A stretch of DNA of 64,000 nucleotides from Azoarcus indigens (lineage in GTDB: Bacteria; Pseudomonadota; Gammaproteobacteria; Burkholderiales; Rhodocyclaceae): contig NZ_SNVV01000009.1 in the NCBI RefSeq assembly GCF_004361735.1, positions 124,001 to 188,000 on the forward strand, given 5' to 3'. Position numbers and translations under genes: made by a program. The notes beneath the pieces were generated by a model, which was given only the letters and a program-made list of their open reading frames with translations, was not told the DNA's origin and ran no database searches. Of the stretch, positions 29,723 to 40,906 are shown one piece after another (position 1 is the stretch's first letter; each line of letters opens with the position of its first letter).

Positions 29723-30157
29723 ATGACGCGACTTCTTCAAGGCTACCTGGGCAGCGGCGACGCCCTGGCGAGGCTGCAGGACCATGCAGCCCGGCTGCTG
29801 CGCCTGCAGAACGCGCTCGCCCGCGGCCTGCCGCCGCAACTGGCCTCCGCCTGCCGGGTGGCCAACCTCAAGGATCAGACTTTGGTGATAAGCGCCGATG
29901 GCGGCGCGGTCGCGGTGAGGCTGAAGCAGATGGCGCCCAGCCTGATCGAACATCTGGCCCGCGCGGGCCACATGATCAGCGACATCAAGGTGAAAGTGGC
30001 CACGCCCCAGCAGCAGCCCTGGGTAAAGCCACCGGTGGACCGCCGGATATCCGCCGAAGCACGCAACACCCTCACCGACTTCGCCGCCACGCTGCCGCCG
30101 GATTCGCCGCTGCGGATCTCGCTGGAGCGGCTGGCCAGGCGCAGCAAGGAAGGCTGA
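29723..30157 (+). CDS. dciA: DciA-type helicase loader (DUF721)
   Basis: 144 residues. The N-terminal two thirds is a DUF721/DciA domain: [40 protein letters not shown] then [16 protein letters not shown]. DciA loads the replicative DnaB helicase in bacteria lacking the phage-derived DnaC. The tail is Pro/Arg-rich. Located opposite secA and convergent with the lpxC-side genes. Symbol given from the domain; activity not shown by sequence. Confidence 0.82.
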   Translation: MTRLLQGYLGSGDALARLQDHAARLLRLQNALARGLPPQLASACRVANLKDQTLVISADGGAVAVRLKQMAPSLIEHLARAGHMISDIKVKVATPQQQPWVKPPVDRRISAEARNTLTDFAATLPPDSPLRISLERLARRSKEG

Positions 30158-30180
30158 GCCCCCGCAGCGCGTCGCCAGCC

Positions 30181-30369
30181 TCAGAGCATGGGCGCCAGCA
30201 CCCGCTCCAGCGCGAACAAGGCCAGGAAGACGAAGAGCACCACGACGCCGGCCCGGAACATGTTCCAGGCCCAGCGCCGGTAGCGCGGGTTACCGGTGAA
30301 CAGCCAGAGCAGCAGCGAGCCGCCGATGCCCAGCGCGACCAGCACTGCACAGAGGCGCAGGATCAACAT
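30181..30369 (-). CDS. Small two-helix membrane protein downstream of lpxC
   Basis: 62 residues with two membrane helices (about 2-24 LILRLCAVLVALGIGGSLLL and 40-58 GVVVLFVFLALFALERVL) joined by the basic loop TGNPRYRRWAWNMFR. It starts 10 bp after the lpxC stop, so it is probably co-transcribed, and ends 23 bp from the convergent dciA stop. The position between lpxC and secA recalls secM, but there is no export signal and no arrest motif. Function unknown. Confidence 0.7.
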   Translation of the reverse strand: MLILRLCAVLVALGIGGSLLLWLFTGNPRYRRWAWNMFRAGVVVLFVFLALFALERVLAPML

Positions 30370-30379
30370 GCTGGGCTGT

Positions 30380-31303
30380 TCAAGCCGCCAACGCTACCGG
30401 GGCGAACTGGTGCGCCACCGCGGCGGGCGTTGCCGCCTCCTGCTCGAAACTCACCAGTTCCCAGGCGGAAGCATCCTCCAGCAGGACGCGGAGGATCTGG
30501 TTGTTCAGCGCGTGGCCGGCCTTGTGTGCCGAGTAGGCGGCGAGCAAGGGGTGGCGGCAGAGGTAGAGATCGCCGATGGCGTCCAGCACCTTGTGCTTCA
30601 CGAACTCGTCCGCATAACGGAGGCCATCGGCATTGAGCACGCGGTACTCGTCCATCACGATGGCGTTGTCCAGGCTGCCGCCCAGCGCGAGGCCGTTGGC
30701 ACGCATGAACTCCACGTCCTGCATGAAACCGAAGGTGCGTGCACGGGCAACATCGCGCACGTAGGAGTGCTCGGCGAAATCCACCGTCACCGAGGTCGCG
30801 GTGCTGTCGATGGCGGGATGGTTGAAGACGATGGAGAAATCCAGGCGGAAACCTTCATAAGGCTCCAGGCGCACCCATTTGTCGCCCTCGCGGTACTCGA
30901 CCGCCTTCTTCACCCGCATGAAGCGCTTGGGCTTGGGTTGCTCCTCGATGCCGGCGGACTGAAGCAGGAAGACGAAGGGGCCGGAGCTGCCATCCAGGAT
31001 GGGAATTTCCGGCGCATCGACATCCACATGCAGGTTGTCTATGCCCAGGCCGGCCAGCGCGGACATCAGGTGTTCCACCGTGCCCACCTTCTCGCCGCCC
31101 TTCTCCAGGCCGGAGCACATCCGGGTGTCGCACACCGAGTAGGGATCGGCCGGCAAGTCCAGCGGCGGGTTGAGATCGACGCGATGGAACACGATGCCGG
31201 TGTCCGGCGCGGCCGGGCGCAGGGTCAGATTGACCTTTCTGCCGCCATGCAGACCGACGCCAGTCGCCTTGACTGCCGATTTGAGGGTGCGCTGCTTGAT
31301 CAT
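30380..31303 (-). CDS. lpxC: UDP-3-O-acyl-N-acetylglucosamine deacetylase
   Basis: First committed, zinc-dependent step of lipid A synthesis. 307 residues. Zinc ligands are in [12 protein letters not shown] (His) and [12 protein letters not shown] (His and Asp); the N-terminus [20 protein letters not shown] is the family start. The ATG at 31303 has AGGACGG upstream, which rules out the frame's upstream extension. Separated from ftsZ by a strong terminator, so it has its own transcription start. Confidence 0.97.
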   Translation of the reverse strand: MIKQRTLKSAVKATGVGLHGGRKVNLTLRPAAPDTGIVFHRVDLNPPLDLPADPYSVCDTRMCSGLEKGGEKVGTVEHLMSALAGLGIDNLHVDVDAPEIPILDGSSGPFVFLLQSAGIEEQPKPKRFMRVKKAVEYREGDKWVRLEPYEGFRLDFSIVFNHPAIDSTATSVTVDFAEHSYVRDVARARTFGFMQDVEFMRANGLALGGSLDNAIVMDEYRVLNADGLRYADEFVKHKVLDAIGDLYLCRHPLLAAYSAHKAGHALNNQILRVLLEDASAWELVSFEQEAATPAAVAHQFAPVALAA

Positions 31304-31402
31304 TTTGTTGCCGTCCTGTAAGGGCGCGATTCTAACACGCGGCCCCTGATGCAACCCCGCAGCCCGGACCGGCTAGCCCGCAGCCCGTCACGGGCGCGCA
31401 GG

Positions 31403-31461
31403 AAAAAACGGAGACGGGCGTTCGCAGGAACCGGAGGCGGCGGCTCCTGCAAACGCCCGTC
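31403..31461 (-). terminator. Strong terminator after ftsZ
   Basis: Arms at 31442-31461 and 31413-31432 form a 20-bp stem (two non-Watson-Crick positions) around a 9-base loop; read on minus, GTCTCCGTTTTTT follows. It lies 28 bp after the ftsZ stop and closes the whole division cluster before lpxC. Confidence 0.9.
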
Positions 31462-31488
31462 GTCGGACAGGCCGTCGAGCGGAAAGGC

Positions 31489-32628
31489 TCAGTCGGCCTG
31501 GCGACGCAGAAAGGCCGGGATGTCGTAGGTGCCCATGCCGTTCGTGCTCATCGCCTCAACCGTGGTACGGCGGCCGCTGCGGATCACTGCCGGCACGTCC
31601 AGGTTGTTCATGTCGACACCACCAACAGCCGGACCATAAGTCCCGGTGCCTTGCACCACTTGCATGACCGGCTGGCGAGCGGAGCGCGGCGTGCCCAGGC
31701 CGGTGGCGACCACGGTGATGCGGATGCGGTCGTCCATCGACTCGTCGAACACGGTACCGTACTTGACGAAGGCTTCCGGCGCGGCGAAAGCCTGCACCGT
31801 CTTCACCGCGTCGCGCACTTCGGACATCTTCAGCGACTTGCTGGCGGTGATGTTGATCAGTACGCAGCGCGCGCCGGAAAGCTCGGTGCCTTCCAGCAGC
31901 GGGGACACCGCGGCCTGCTCGGCGGCAATGCGGGCGCGGTCCATGCCGGAGGCTTCGGCGGAGCCCATCATCGCACGGCCCATCTCGGCCATCGCGGTGC
32001 GCACGTCCTGGAAGTCCACGTTCACCAGGCCCGGCACATTGATGATCTCGGCAATGCCACCGACCGCGGAACGCAGCACGTTGTCGGCGGAGCGGAAGCA
32101 CTCCTCGAAGCCGGCGTCGTCGCCGAACACTTCCAGCAGCTTGTCGTTGAGCACCACGATCAGGGAGTCGACGTTGCGGGTCAGCTCCTCGACGCCGCTC
32201 TCGGCCACGCGCAGGCGGTTCTCGAAGTCGAAGGGCTTGGTGACCACAGCCACCGTCAGCACGCCCATTTCCTTCGCCACCTCGGCCACCACGGGCGCGG
32301 CACCGGTGCCGGTGCCACCGCCCATGCCGCCAGTGATGAAGCACATGTGGGCGCCTTCCAGCGCTTCCATGATGGCTTCGCGCGAATCCTGCGCCGCAGC
32401 GCGACCCGCCTCCGGCTTGGAGCCGGCGCCCAGGCCGCTGGAGCCCAGCTGCAGCTTGGTCGGAGCCAGGCAGCGGCTCAGCGCCTGGGCGTCGGTGTTG
32501 GCGGCGATGAACTGCACACCCTGCACGCCCTCGCGGATCATGTGATCCACCGCGTTGCCACCCGCGCCGCCGACGCCGATCACCTTGATCACGGTTCCGG
32601 TCGGTTCCTTCTCAACGATTTCAAACAT
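31489..32628 (-). CDS. ftsZ: Cell division protein FtsZ
   Basis: Tubulin-like GTPase that forms the division ring. 379 residues. The tubulin signature GGMGGGTGTGAAPVVAEVAK is intact, the T7 loop reads NVDFQDVRTAM, and the C-terminal peptide GTYDIPAFLRRQAD is the docking site for FtsA and other anchors. Last gene of the dcw cluster, separated from ftsA by a 142-bp AT-richer gap and followed by the strong terminator. Confidence 0.99.
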   Translation of the reverse strand: MFEIVEKEPTGTVIKVIGVGGAGGNAVDHMIREGVQGVQFIAANTDAQALSRCLAPTKLQLGSSGLGAGSKPEAGRAAAQDSREAIMEALEGAHMCFITGGMGGGTGTGAAPVVAEVAKEMGVLTVAVVTKPFDFENRLRVAESGVEELTRNVDSLIVVLNDKLLEVFGDDAGFEECFRSADNVLRSAVGGIAEIINVPGLVNVDFQDVRTAMAEMGRAMMGSAEASGMDRARIAAEQAAVSPLLEGTELSGARCVLINITASKSLKMSEVRDAVKTVQAFAAPEAFVKYGTVFDESMDDRIRITVVATGLGTPRSARQPVMQVVQGTGTYGPAVGGVDMNNLDVPAVIRSGRRTTVEAMSTNGMGTYDIPAFLRRQAD

Positions 32629-32770
32629 ATGCCTCGCCTCCTTGATAAACGGCCCTGCTACGCTTCGAATACCCGACCGACCCAGATCTAGTACTAGCAG
32701 AAAAGTCTACTACTAAATACGGCATCAGCAACAGGTAATCATTCAAATGACCCGACGGCCCTCCGCCGGA
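32629..32770 (-). promoter_or_regulatory. ftsA-ftsZ gap, candidate ftsZ promoter
   Basis: The longest gap inside the cluster and its least GC-rich part. On minus it contains TTGCTG, 16 bp, TAGACT, a possible -35/-10 pair, and the palindrome CTAGTACTAG (32688-32697). Extra ftsZ promoters in this position are common in other bacteria. The box matches are modest. Confidence 0.4.
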
Positions 32771-34000
32771 TCAGAAATTCTTTTCAAACCAGGACTTCAT
32801 GCGGCCGAAGATCTGCCGCACCGAGCGAGTTTCCCGCGCCTGTATGCCGCGTCGGCGCTGCGCCGCGCCTTCCATCACCAGCCCCATGGCGGTGGCGTAG
32901 CGCGGCTGGCAGACCACGTCGGCCAGGCCGCCGTCGTACTGCGGCGAACCGACACGCACCGGCATGTGGAACACCTCTTCGCCCAGTTCCACCATGCCGC
33001 GCATGATGGCCGAACCGCCGGTGAGCACGATGCCCGACGACAGCAGCTCCTCGTAACCGCTGCGGCGCAGCTCCGCCTGCACCAGCTCGAACAGCTCCGA
33101 CACCCGCGGCTCGATCACATCCGCCAGCGCCTGGCGCGACAGCTTGCGCGGCGGCCGATCGCCCACGCCGGGCACTTCGATCATGTCTTCCGGGTCGGCC
33201 AGCTGGTGCATGGCCACGCCCTGGTGGATCTTGATTTCCTCCGCCTCAGCCGTGGGCGTGCGCAGCGCCATGGCAATGTCGTTGGTGATCTGGTCGCCGG
33301 CGACCGGAATCACCGCGGTATGGCGGATGGCGCCCTGGGTGAACACCGCGATGTCGGTAGTGCCACCGCCGATGTCCACCAGGCACACGCCCAGTTCCTT
33401 CTCGTCCTCGGTGAGCACCGCGTAGCTGGAGGCCAGCGGCTGCAGGATCAGGTCCATCACTTCCAAGCCGCAGCGGCGCACACACTTGATCACGTTCTGG
33501 GCGGCGGATACTGCGCCGGTGACGATGTGCACCTTCACCTCCAGCTTCACCCCGCTCATGCCGATGGGCTCGCGCACGCCACCCTGGCCGTCGATGATGA
33601 ATTCCTGGGTGAGGATGTGCAGGATCTGCTGCTCCGCCGGGATGGGCATCGCGCGGGCGACCTCGATCACCCGCTCCACGTCCAGCGGGGTGACTTCCTT
33701 GTCCTTGATCGCCACCATGCCGTTGGAGTTGAAGCTCTTGATATGGCTGCCGGCGATGCCGGTATAGACGTCGTGGATCTTGCAGTCGGCCATCAGCTCG
33801 ACCTCCTGGATCACGCGGGAGATCGCATCCACCGTCGCCTCGATGTTCACCACCACGCCGCGCTTCAGGCCGTTGGTGGGCTGGGTGCCCAGGCCGACCA
33901 CGTTCAGCCGTCCGTCCGGCCGCAGCTCAGCCACCATGCAGGTGATCTTGGCGGTGCCGATGTCGAGGCCGACGATCAGGTCCTTGTATTCCTTGCTCAT
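32771..34000 (-). CDS. ftsA: Cell division protein FtsA
   Basis: Actin-fold membrane anchor for FtsZ. 409 residues. The phosphate-1 motif is VGLDIGTAKITCMVAE near the N-terminus, phosphate-2 is VCLVDIGGGTTDIAVF, and adenosine binding is SGIVLTGGSAIMRGM. The C-terminus, GRMKSWFEKNF, is the amphipathic membrane-targeting helix. Overlaps ftsQ by 4 bp. Confidence 0.98.
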   Translation of the reverse strand: MSKEYKDLIVGLDIGTAKITCMVAELRPDGRLNVVGLGTQPTNGLKRGVVVNIEATVDAISRVIQEVELMADCKIHDVYTGIAGSHIKSFNSNGMVAIKDKEVTPLDVERVIEVARAMPIPAEQQILHILTQEFIIDGQGGVREPIGMSGVKLEVKVHIVTGAVSAAQNVIKCVRRCGLEVMDLILQPLASSYAVLTEDEKELGVCLVDIGGGTTDIAVFTQGAIRHTAVIPVAGDQITNDIAMALRTPTAEAEEIKIHQGVAMHQLADPEDMIEVPGVGDRPPRKLSRQALADVIEPRVSELFELVQAELRRSGYEELLSSGIVLTGGSAIMRGMVELGEEVFHMPVRVGSPQYDGGLADVVCQPRYATAMGLVMEGAAQRRRGIQARETRSVRQIFGRMKSWFEKNF

Positions 34001-34830
34001 TTCTTGCCTTTCGCAGCGGGTGTGGCGTCGGTGGGAGTCAAAGCGAATCCGTTCGGGTAGCGCAGGTCTGCAACCGCGACCTGTACGCCGATGTTGTCCT
34101 TGACCCGCGGCCAGGCGGCGACGAAGCGGGCCAGGCGCTTGTCCAGCGGCGACTTGTCCTGCTCGCGGCCGAGCATGATCACCAGGCCGTTATCCAGGGT
34201 CAGCTGCCAGGCTTCGCGCGCCGACAGTGCCAGGCCTACCAGCTTGGCGCCCAGCGGCTGCACCGCGGTGGAGAACTCGGCATGGCGCGCCAGCAACCAG
34301 CCGGCCGAGCCCTGCGGGCCGGAGAACTGCGGCATGGGCGCGTTGCTGGCGGCGGTGAAGACCTCGCCCTGGCGGTTCACCAAGCGGCTGTCGCCGCTGT
34401 CGGAGACCGTCCAGTACGCGACAGCCTGATGTTCCTCGATCTTCAGCTCCAACCCGTCCGGCCAGCGGCGGCGGACTTCGGCGCGGCGCACCCAGGGCAG
34501 CTTCTCGAAGGCGGAGCGCACCGTTTCCAGGTCTACGGTGAAGAAATTGCCCTGGATCGCGGTGCGGGCTACGTATTCCAGCTGGGAGGCGGTGACCAGC
34601 TCCGGCTGGCTGGTGACCACCACCTCGCGCAAGGGGAACAGTGGCCGGGTGACGAACCAGGTCACCAGCGCCCAGCCGAGGCCGATGGCGGCGAACAGCA
34701 TCAGCAGATCGGAAATGAGGTTGAGCAACGCCGGCCGGTGCCAGATGCCATTCTCCTTCCCGCGCGCGGCCGCGGCCCGCCCGGCGGGGCGTGCTGCAGC
34801 GTTGGCGGAGCGGGAACGGACATCAGCCAA
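33997..34830 (-). CDS. ftsQ: Cell division protein FtsQ
   Basis: Bitopic divisome scaffold linking FtsL/FtsB to the rest of the division complex. 277 residues: an Arg/Ala-rich cytoplasmic tail (1-36), one membrane helix (about 38-60, [20 protein letters not shown]), a POTRA domain beginning [12 protein letters not shown], then the FtsQ domain with [20 protein letters not shown]. Overlaps ddl by 8 bp and ftsA by 4 bp. Confidence 0.96.
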   Translation of the reverse strand: MADVRSRSANAAARPAGRAAAARGKENGIWHRPALLNLISDLLMLFAAIGLGWALVTWFVTRPLFPLREVVVTSQPELVTASQLEYVARTAIQGNFFTVDLETVRSAFEKLPWVRRAEVRRRWPDGLELKIEEHQAVAYWTVSDSGDSRLVNRQGEVFTAASNAPMPQFSGPQGSAGWLLARHAEFSTAVQPLGAKLVGLALSAREAWQLTLDNGLVIMLGREQDKSPLDKRLARFVAAWPRVKDNIGVQVAVADLRYPNGFALTPTDATPAAKGKK

Positions 34831-35737
34831 GGCGGCTCTCCGCGAGGATGGCGAGACACAGCGCCTCGAAGGACATTCCGGCGACGCGGGCCGACATCGG
34901 CACCAGCGAGTGCCCGGTCATGCCCGGCGAGGTGTTCATCTCCAGCAGGTAGGGGCGGCCGTCCGCGGTGAGGATCAGGTCGGCCCGGCCCCAGCCGCGG
35001 CAGCCCAGCACCCGCGCGCTCTTCATCACCAGCGCCTGCAGCGCCTGCTCTTCCGCCTCCGGCAGGCCGCAGGGGCAGTCGTAGCGGGTGTCGTCGGTGA
35101 AGTACTTGTGCTGGTAGTCGTAGTTGCCGTCGGGCGCGACGATGCGCACCAGCGGCAGGGCGCGGTCGTTCAGGAAAGGCGCCGTCAGTTCGGCGCCGCT
35201 GATGAACTCCTCGGCGATCACCAGGCTGTCGTAGCGCGCCGCCAGTTCCCAGGCCGCGCGCAGCTGGCCGGCTTGGGTGACCTTGGTCGCGCCCATGCTG
35301 GAGCCTTCATGCACCGGCTTGACGAAGATGGGCAGGCCAAGCTCGTGCACCACCGCATCCCAATCGGTATCCGCTTCCAGGATGGCGTAGCGCGGAGTGG
35401 GCAGGCCGTTGGCCAGCCACACCATCTTGGTCCGCCACTTATCCATGGACAGCGCAGAAGCCATCACGCCGCTGCCGGTGTACGGGATGCCCATCAGTTC
35501 GAGCGCACCTTGCACCGTGCCGTCCTCGCCGCCGCGGCCATGCAGGGCGATGAACACGCGGTCGTAGCCTTCTTCCTTCAGGATGTGCAGATCGCGTTCG
35601 GCCGGATCGAAGGCGTGCGCGTCCACGCCGGCGCCTTGCAGCGCGGCGAGCACCGCCTTCCCGGACATCAGGGACACCTCGCGTTCGGCCGACGAGCCGC
35701 CGAACAGAACCGCTACCTTGCCGAAGTGCGCGCTCAC
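34823..35737 (-). CDS. ddl: D-alanine-D-alanine ligase
   Basis: Makes the D-Ala-D-Ala dipeptide that MurF adds to the peptidoglycan stem. 304 residues, ATP-grasp fold: [20 protein letters not shown] at the N-terminus, [16 protein letters not shown] in the ATP-binding part, and [17 protein letters not shown] at the C-terminus with metal ligands. Cluster position between murC and ftsQ identifies the DdlB type. Start overlaps the murC stop by 4 bp. Confidence 0.97.
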   Translation of the reverse strand: MSAHFGKVAVLFGGSSAEREVSLMSGKAVLAALQGAGVDAHAFDPAERDLHILKEEGYDRVFIALHGRGGEDGTVQGALELMGIPYTGSGVMASALSMDKWRTKMVWLANGLPTPRYAILEADTDWDAVVHELGLPIFVKPVHEGSSMGATKVTQAGQLRAAWELAARYDSLVIAEEFISGAELTAPFLNDRALPLVRIVAPDGNYDYQHKYFTDDTRYDCPCGLPEAEEQALQALVMKSARVLGCRGWGRADLILTADGRPYLLEMNTSPGMTGHSLVPMSARVAGMSFEALCLAILAESRLG

Positions 35738-37134
35738 ACCAATTCCTCGCTGCTGGCGAGCTTGCCCGGCACCGCGCCGATGCTGCCCGCACCCATGGTC
35801 ATCACTACGTCGCCGTCGCGCGCGGCATCCAGAATCGCCTGCGGCATGGCCGCGATGTCCTCGACGAACACAGGCTCCACCTTGCCGGCCACGCGCAGCG
35901 CGCGCGCCAGGGAGCGCGAGTCCGCGGCGACTACGGGTTGTTCGCCGGCGGCATAGACCTCGCCCAGCAGCAGCGCATCCACCGAAGACAGCACCTTGAC
36001 GAAATCCTCGAAGCAGTCGCGCGTGCGGGTGTAGCGGTGCGGCTGGAAGGCCAGCACCAGCCGGCGACCGGGGAAGGCACCGCGGGCGGCGGCGATGGTG
36101 GCCGCCATCTCCACCGGGTGGTGGCCGTAGTCGTCGATCAGGGTAAAGCTGCCGCCGTTGCTGGCCGCCACCTCACCATAGCGCTGGAAGCGCCGGCCAA
36201 CGCCACGGAATTCCGCCAGCGCCTTGACGATGGCCGCGTCCGGCACCTGCACCTCGGTCGCCACCGCAATGGCCGCCAGGGCGTTGAGCACGTTGTGCCG
36301 GCCTGGGAGGTTCAGGACGATAGGCAGCCGGGTAGTGGTGCCGTTGATGCGCACCGCGTCAAACAGCATGCGGCTGCCCTCGGCACGGACGTTTTCGGCA
36401 CGGATGTTCACCCCCTCGCCGAAGCCGTATCGCACCACCTGCTTGGAGACCTGCGGAATGATCTCGCGCACCTGCGGGTCGTCGTCGCACAACACCGCCA
36501 CGCCGTAGAAGGGCAGGCGCTGCAGGAAGTCGACGAAGGCCTGCTTGAGACGGCCGAAGTCGTGGCCATAGGTGTCCATGTGGTCGGCGTCGATGTTGGT
36601 GACCACCGAAATCACCGGGCTCAGCATCAAGAAGGAGGCGTCGGACTCGTCCGCCTCGGCCACCAGGAAGTCGCCCTTGCCCAGGCGCGCATTCGCGCCA
36701 GCGGCGTTCAGCCGGCCGCCGATGACGAAGGTGGGATCCATCGCGCCTTCGGCGAGGATGCTGGCGACCAGCGAGGTGGTAGTCGTCTTGCCGTGGGTGC
36801 CGGCGATGGCGATGCCCTGCTTGAGCCGCATCAGCTCGGCCAGCATCTGCGCCCGCGGCACCACCGGCACCCGCGCCTCGCGCGCCGCCATCACTTCCGG
36901 GTTGCCTTCCTTCACCGCGGTGGAAACCACCACCGCGTCCGCGCCGGCGATATTGGCTGCATCGTGCCCCAGCACCACCCTCGCGCCCATGGCCTTCAGC
37001 CGGCGTACCGCCGCGTTGTCGCCGAGGTCGGAACCACTGACGGTGAAGCCCTGGTTCACCAGCACTTCGGCGATGCCGCTCATGCCGGAGCCGCCGATGC
37101 CGACGAAATGGATGTGCCTGACCTTATGCTTCAC
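35734..37134 (-). CDS. murC: UDP-N-acetylmuramate-L-alanine ligase
   Basis: Adds L-Ala to UDP-MurNAc, the first stem-peptide step. 466 residues. N-terminal Rossmann motif [20 protein letters not shown]-binding [16 protein letters not shown], and C-terminal [19 protein letters not shown] second, related enzyme (mpl) is encoded at 53410-54756. Separated from murG by 78 bp, the largest gap in the mur block. Confidence 0.98.
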   Translation of the reverse strand: MKHKVRHIHFVGIGGSGMSGIAEVLVNQGFTVSGSDLGDNAAVRRLKAMGARVVLGHDAANIAGADAVVVSTAVKEGNPEVMAAREARVPVVPRAQMLAELMRLKQGIAIAGTHGKTTTTSLVASILAEGAMDPTFVIGGRLNAAGANARLGKGDFLVAEADESDASFLMLSPVISVVTNIDADHMDTYGHDFGRLKQAFVDFLQRLPFYGVAVLCDDDPQVREIIPQVSKQVVRYGFGEGVNIRAENVRAEGSRMLFDAVRINGTTTRLPIVLNLPGRHNVLNALAAIAVATEVQVPDAAIVKALAEFRGVGRRFQRYGEVAASNGGSFTLIDDYGHHPVEMAATIAAARGAFPGRRLVLAFQPHRYTRTRDCFEDFVKVLSSVDALLLGEVYAAGEQPVVAADSRSLARALRVAGKVEPVFVEDIAAMPQAILDAARDGDVVMTMGAGSIGAVPGKLASSEELV

Positions 37135-37212
37135 GGCGGCTCCCGCAAAGCGAGGGCCGCGCGGAGGATGCCGCCCGGCGAGAAATATGGAGTTGGCTGT
37201 TGCTGTGCTTCT

Positions 37213-38283
37213 TCATGCTTTTCCCCCCGCAGCCAGTTCCTCGCAGATGCGGGCCACTGCCTCGGTTGCGCGCGGCTTGGCCTGCGCCCGGGCATGGACC
37301 GCCATCTGCAGCAGGCGCGGACGGTCGAGACTGGCGAGAATGCCGGCCAGTCGTTCGGCGTTGAGTTCGGTTTGCGGCAGCAGGTAGGCCGCGCCGCGGT
37401 CGGCCAGGAAGCGGGCATTGCCCGACTGGTGGTCGTCCACCGCATGCGGGAAAGGCACCAGCAGGCTGGCGGCGCCGACCGCGGCCAGCTCCGCCACGGT
37501 GAGCGCGCCGGCGCGGCAGATCACCAGGTCCGCCTCCGCATAGGCCGCCGCCATGTCGTCGATGAAGGGGCGCAGTTCGCCCTCCACGCCGGCGCCGGCA
37601 TAGGCCGTCCGCAGCGCTTCGATCTGCTTCTCGCCCGCCTGGTGCAGCACCCGCGGACGCTGTTCCTGCGGCAGTCGGGCCAGCGCCTGCGGCACGGTTT
37701 CGTTGAGCACCGCCGCGCCGAGGCTGCCGCCGACCACCAGCACCTTGAGCGGGCCTTCGCGGCCTGCGAAGCGCGCCTCAGGCGCCGCCACCGCGGCGAT
37801 CTCGGCACGCACCGGGTTGCCCACCCAGCCGGCTTTCTTCAGTACGCCGGGAAAACCGGACAGCACCCGGTCCGCCACGCCGGCGAGCACCCGGTTGGCC
37901 AGCCCCGCCACCGAGTTCTGTTCGTGCAGCACCAGCGGCCGACCTGCGAGCGCCGCCATCATGCCGCCAGGGAAAGTGATGTAGCCGCCCATGCCCAGCA
38001 CCACGTCCGGCTTCACCCGGCGCAGCTCGCGCAGCGCCTGCCAGAAGCCGGACAGCAGGTTCAGCGGCAGCAGCAGTTTGCGCACCAAGCCTTTGCCGCG
38101 CAGCGCGCCGAAGCGTACCCAGGCGGTGTCGTAGCCGCGCGCCGGCACGATGCGCGCCTCCATGCCGTCCGGATTGCCCATCCAGACAATGCGCCAGCCT
38201 TTCTCGCGCAGCGCCTCGGCCACCGCGATACCGGGGAAGATGTGGCCACCGGTGCCACCGGCCATGACCATCAGCGTCTTCAC
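37213..38283 (-). CDS. murG: UDP-N-acetylglucosamine transferase MurG
   Basis: Adds GlcNAc to lipid I on the inner face of the membrane, giving lipid II. 356 residues, GT-B fold. [21 protein letters not shown] is the N-terminal signature, [17 protein letters not shown] the second G-loop, and [15 protein letters not shown] the UDP-GlcNAc site. Start is GTG at 38283 (GTG AAG ACG CTG), overlapping the ftsW stop as GTGA. Confidence 0.97.
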   Translation of the reverse strand: MKTLMVMAGGTGGHIFPGIAVAEALREKGWRIVWMGNPDGMEARIVPARGYDTAWVRFGALRGKGLVRKLLLPLNLLSGFWQALRELRRVKPDVVLGMGGYITFPGGMMAALAGRPLVLHEQNSVAGLANRVLAGVADRVLSGFPGVLKKAGWVGNPVRAEIAAVAAPEARFAGREGPLKVLVVGGSLGAAVLNETVPQALARLPQEQRPRVLHQAGEKQIEALRTAYAGAGVEGELRPFIDDMAAAYAEADLVICRAGALTVAELAAVGAASLLVPFPHAVDDHQSGNARFLADRGAAYLLPQTELNAERLAGILASLDRPRLLQMAVHARAQAKPRATEAVARICEELAAGGKA

Positions 38284-39512
38284 GAGCCCGCCCCCCGCTT
38301 CATCTGCCGGACTTCCCAGTCGATGCGCAGCAGGATGGCCAGGGCGACGCAGTTGGCGACGATGCCGGAACCGCCGAAGCTCATCATCGGCAACGTCAGG
38401 CCCTTGGTGGGCAGCAGGCCCATGTTCACGCCCATGTTGATGAAGGACTGCACACCCATCCACAGGCCGATGCCCTGGGCGACGAGGCCGGAGAAGTAGC
38501 GCTCCAGCTTGATCGCCTCGCGGCCGATGACGAAGGCGCGCTGCACCAGCACCGCGAACAGGCCAACCACCAGCACCACGCCGGCGAAACCCAGCTCCTC
38601 GGCGATCACCGCCAGCAGGAAGTCGGTGTGCGCTTCCGGCAGGTAGAAGAGCTTCTCGACGCTGGCACCCAGGCCGACGCCGAACCACTCGCCGCGGCCG
38701 AAGGCGATCAATGCGTGGGAGAGCTGATAGCCCTTGCCGAAGGCATCCTGCCAGGGGTCCATGAAGCCGAAGATGCGCTCTCGCCGGTAGGGCGAGGTCC
38801 AGATGAGGATGATGAAGCCGATGATCGCGAACACTGCCAGCAGGGCGAACACCCGCACGTTCACCCCGCCAAGGAAGAGAACGCCGAAGGCAATGGTGGT
38901 GATGACAACAAAGGCGCCGAAATCCGGCTCCCGCAGCAGCAGGAAGCCGACGAACAGGATCACCGCCATCATCGGCAGGAAGCCGCGCTTGAAGCTGCTC
39001 ATCGCATCCAGCTTGCGCACCGTGTAGTCGGCGGCGTAGAGCGCGGCGAAGATCTTCATCAGCTCGGACGGCTGCAGGTTCACCGGCCCGAGCGAGAGCC
39101 AGCGCTGAGCGCCGTTCACTTCGCGGCCGATGCCGGGAATCAGCACCACGATCAGCAGCACCACGCCGCCGACGAAGAGCGGCAGCGCCAGCCGCTGCCA
39201 CTGCGTCATTGGCAACTGGAAAGCGACCAGGCCGAAGCCGATGCCAACAGCGAGGAAGACCGAATGCCGCATCAGGAAGTAATGCGACTGGTAATTGGTG
39301 AAGCGGCTGCCTTCGGCGATGGCGATGGAGGCGGAATACACCATCACCAGGCCGAGCAGCAGCAAGCCGACGGCAGACCAGATCAGCAGCAGGTCCAGCT
39401 CGCGCACCGCCGCCCCCGGCGGCATCAGGCGATTCACTGCACGGCTGGTTTCGCTGCCGACCGGCGTGCGGCGGGAAGCGAAGAGGCCGGAAAGGGTGGC
39501 GCCGAACTTCAT
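38280..39512 (-). CDS. ftsW: Septal peptidoglycan polymerase FtsW
   Basis: SEDS-family glycosyltransferase that polymerises lipid II at the septum together with FtsI. 410 residues with about ten membrane helices after a 35-residue cytoplasmic start. SEDS hallmarks are [20 protein letters not shown] and, near the C-terminus, [20 protein letters not shown]. Overlaps murD and murG by 4 bp each. Confidence 0.97.
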   Translation of the reverse strand: MKFGATLSGLFASRRTPVGSETSRAVNRLMPPGAAVRELDLLLIWSAVGLLLLGLVMVYSASIAIAEGSRFTNYQSHYFLMRHSVFLAVGIGFGLVAFQLPMTQWQRLALPLFVGGVVLLIVVLIPGIGREVNGAQRWLSLGPVNLQPSELMKIFAALYAADYTVRKLDAMSSFKRGFLPMMAVILFVGFLLLREPDFGAFVVITTIAFGVLFLGGVNVRVFALLAVFAIIGFIILIWTSPYRRERIFGFMDPWQDAFGKGYQLSHALIAFGRGEWFGVGLGASVEKLFYLPEAHTDFLLAVIAEELGFAGVVLVVGLFAVLVQRAFVIGREAIKLERYFSGLVAQGIGLWMGVQSFINMGVNMGLLPTKGLTLPMMSFGGSGIVANCVALAILLRIDWEVRQMKRGAGS

Positions 39513-40906
39513 CGCGGGCTCACCTGCGGTAGCGCCCGCGCCGCGTCGATGAAGACCTGGGCGCGATGAGCGTAGTTGCGGAACATGTCCAGGCTGGCGC
39601 AGGCCGGCGACAGCAGCACCGCGTCGCCCGGCTGGGCCAGGGCGTGGGCGCGCGCCACCGCGGCCGGCAAGTCGGCAGCGTGTTCCAGCACTGCGCCACA
39701 GCCCGCGATTGCCTTCTCGATCACCCCCGCATCGCGGCCGATGAGCACCACCGCGCGGGCATGCTGGGCAAGCACCGGCTTCAGCGGCGAGAAGTCCTGG
39801 CCCTTGCCGTCGCCGCCGGCGATCAGCACCACCTTGCGGCCCAGGCCTTCCAGCGCGGCAACGGTGGCGCCGACGTTGGTGCCCTTGGAGTCGTCGTAGA
39901 AACGCACGCCGTCCGCGCGCTCGGCGATCAGTTCAACCCGGTGCGGCAAGCCGTGGAAAGAGCGCAGCTCCGACAGCAGGCTGGCCGGCGCCAGGCCGAG
40001 GCCGGCCTCGCACAGGGCCAGCGCGGCCAGCGCGTTCACGGCGTTGTGCAGGCCAGCCAGCGGTAGCGCATCCAGCGGGATCAGCGCTTCATCGCCCCGC
40101 GCCAGCCAGGTCTGGCCGTCCTTGTTGACCAGGCCGTAATCGCCGGCAGCCGGCGCGCCGCGACCGAAACGGATGGCCTTGCGCCCGGGCAGCAGCATGG
40201 CGGCCACATGGTCGTCATCCGCGTTCAGCACCTGCGCGCCCTGGCCCTGGAAGATGCGGGCCTTGGTGCGGCCGTAGTCGGCGAGGTCGGCGTAGCGGTC
40301 GAGGTGGTCGTCGGTCACGTTCAGTACCGTCGCCGCCTCCGGGTTCAGGCCATGCAGGGTCTCGATCTGGAAGCTGGAGAGCTCCAGTACCCAGCACTGG
40401 GGCCACGGCCGGCCGGTGTCCTGCCGGCTCATCAGCACATCCAGCGCCGCCGGGCTGATATTGCCCGCAGCCACCGCGTCCAGGCCTGCGGACGCGGCCA
40501 GCGCGGCGGTTAGCGCAGTGGTGGTGGTCTTGCCGTTGGTGCCGGTGATGGCGAGGATGCGCGTTTCTCCGCGCACGCCTGCTTCGTCCAGCGCCTGGGC
40601 GAACAAGCTCATCTCGCCGGTGACTTCGATGCAGCGGCGACGCGCCTCCGGCACCACACCGGCACGGGTATCCAGGCCGGGGCTGACCGCCACCAGCTCG
40701 ATACCGTTCAACACCGCGACGTCGAAGGCGCCGGTGATGATCTCGGCACCCGGCACTTCCGCCCGCAGCACGTCCAGCCCAGGCGGCTGGGCGCGGCTGT
40801 CGGCCACGCGCAGGCGTGCGCCCTGCCTGGCGCACCAGCGCGCCATCGCCAGGCCGGATTCACCCAGCCCCAGGATCAGAACGTGTTTGCCCGCGAGAGA
40901 ACTCAT
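39509..40906 (-). CDS. murD: UDP-N-acetylmuramoyl-L-alanine-D-glutamate ligase
   Basis: Adds D-Glu to the stem. 465 residues. N-terminal [23 protein letters not shown]-binding [19 protein letters not shown], and late [20 protein letters not shown]. The ATG at 40906 forms an ATGA overlap with the mraY stop; the open frame further upstream is antisense-free read-through inside mraY and is rejected. Confidence 0.97.
   Translation of the reverse strand: MSSLAGKHVLILGLGESGLAMARWCARQGARLRVADSRAQPPGLDVLRAEVPGAEIITGAFDVAVLNGIELVAVSPGLDTRAGVVPEARRRCIEVTGEMSLFAQALDEAGVRGETRILAITGTNGKTTTTALTAALAASAGLDAVAAGNISPAALDVLMSRQDTGRPWPQCWVLELSSFQIETLHGLNPEAATVLNVTDDHLDRYADLADYGRTKARIFQGQGAQVLNADDDHVAAMLLPGRKAIRFGRGAPAAGDYGLVNKDGQTWLARGDEALIPLDALPLAGLHNAVNALAALALCEAGLGLAPASLLSELRSFHGLPHRVELIAERADGVRFYDDSKGTNVGATVAALEGLGRKVVLIAGGDGKGQDFSPLKPVLAQHARAVVLIGRDAGVIEKAIAGCGAVLEHAADLPAAVARAHALAQPGDAVLLSPACASLDMFRNYAHRAQVFIDAARALPQVSPR

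Noticed and set aside
30181-30369. SecM arrest peptide
   Set aside because: Same genomic slot, but no signal peptide followed by an arrest motif; it is a two-helix membrane protein.
35938-38499. 853-codon open frame on the plus strand
   Set aside because: Antisense to murC and murG, rich in His/Gln/Arg with no recognisable domain.
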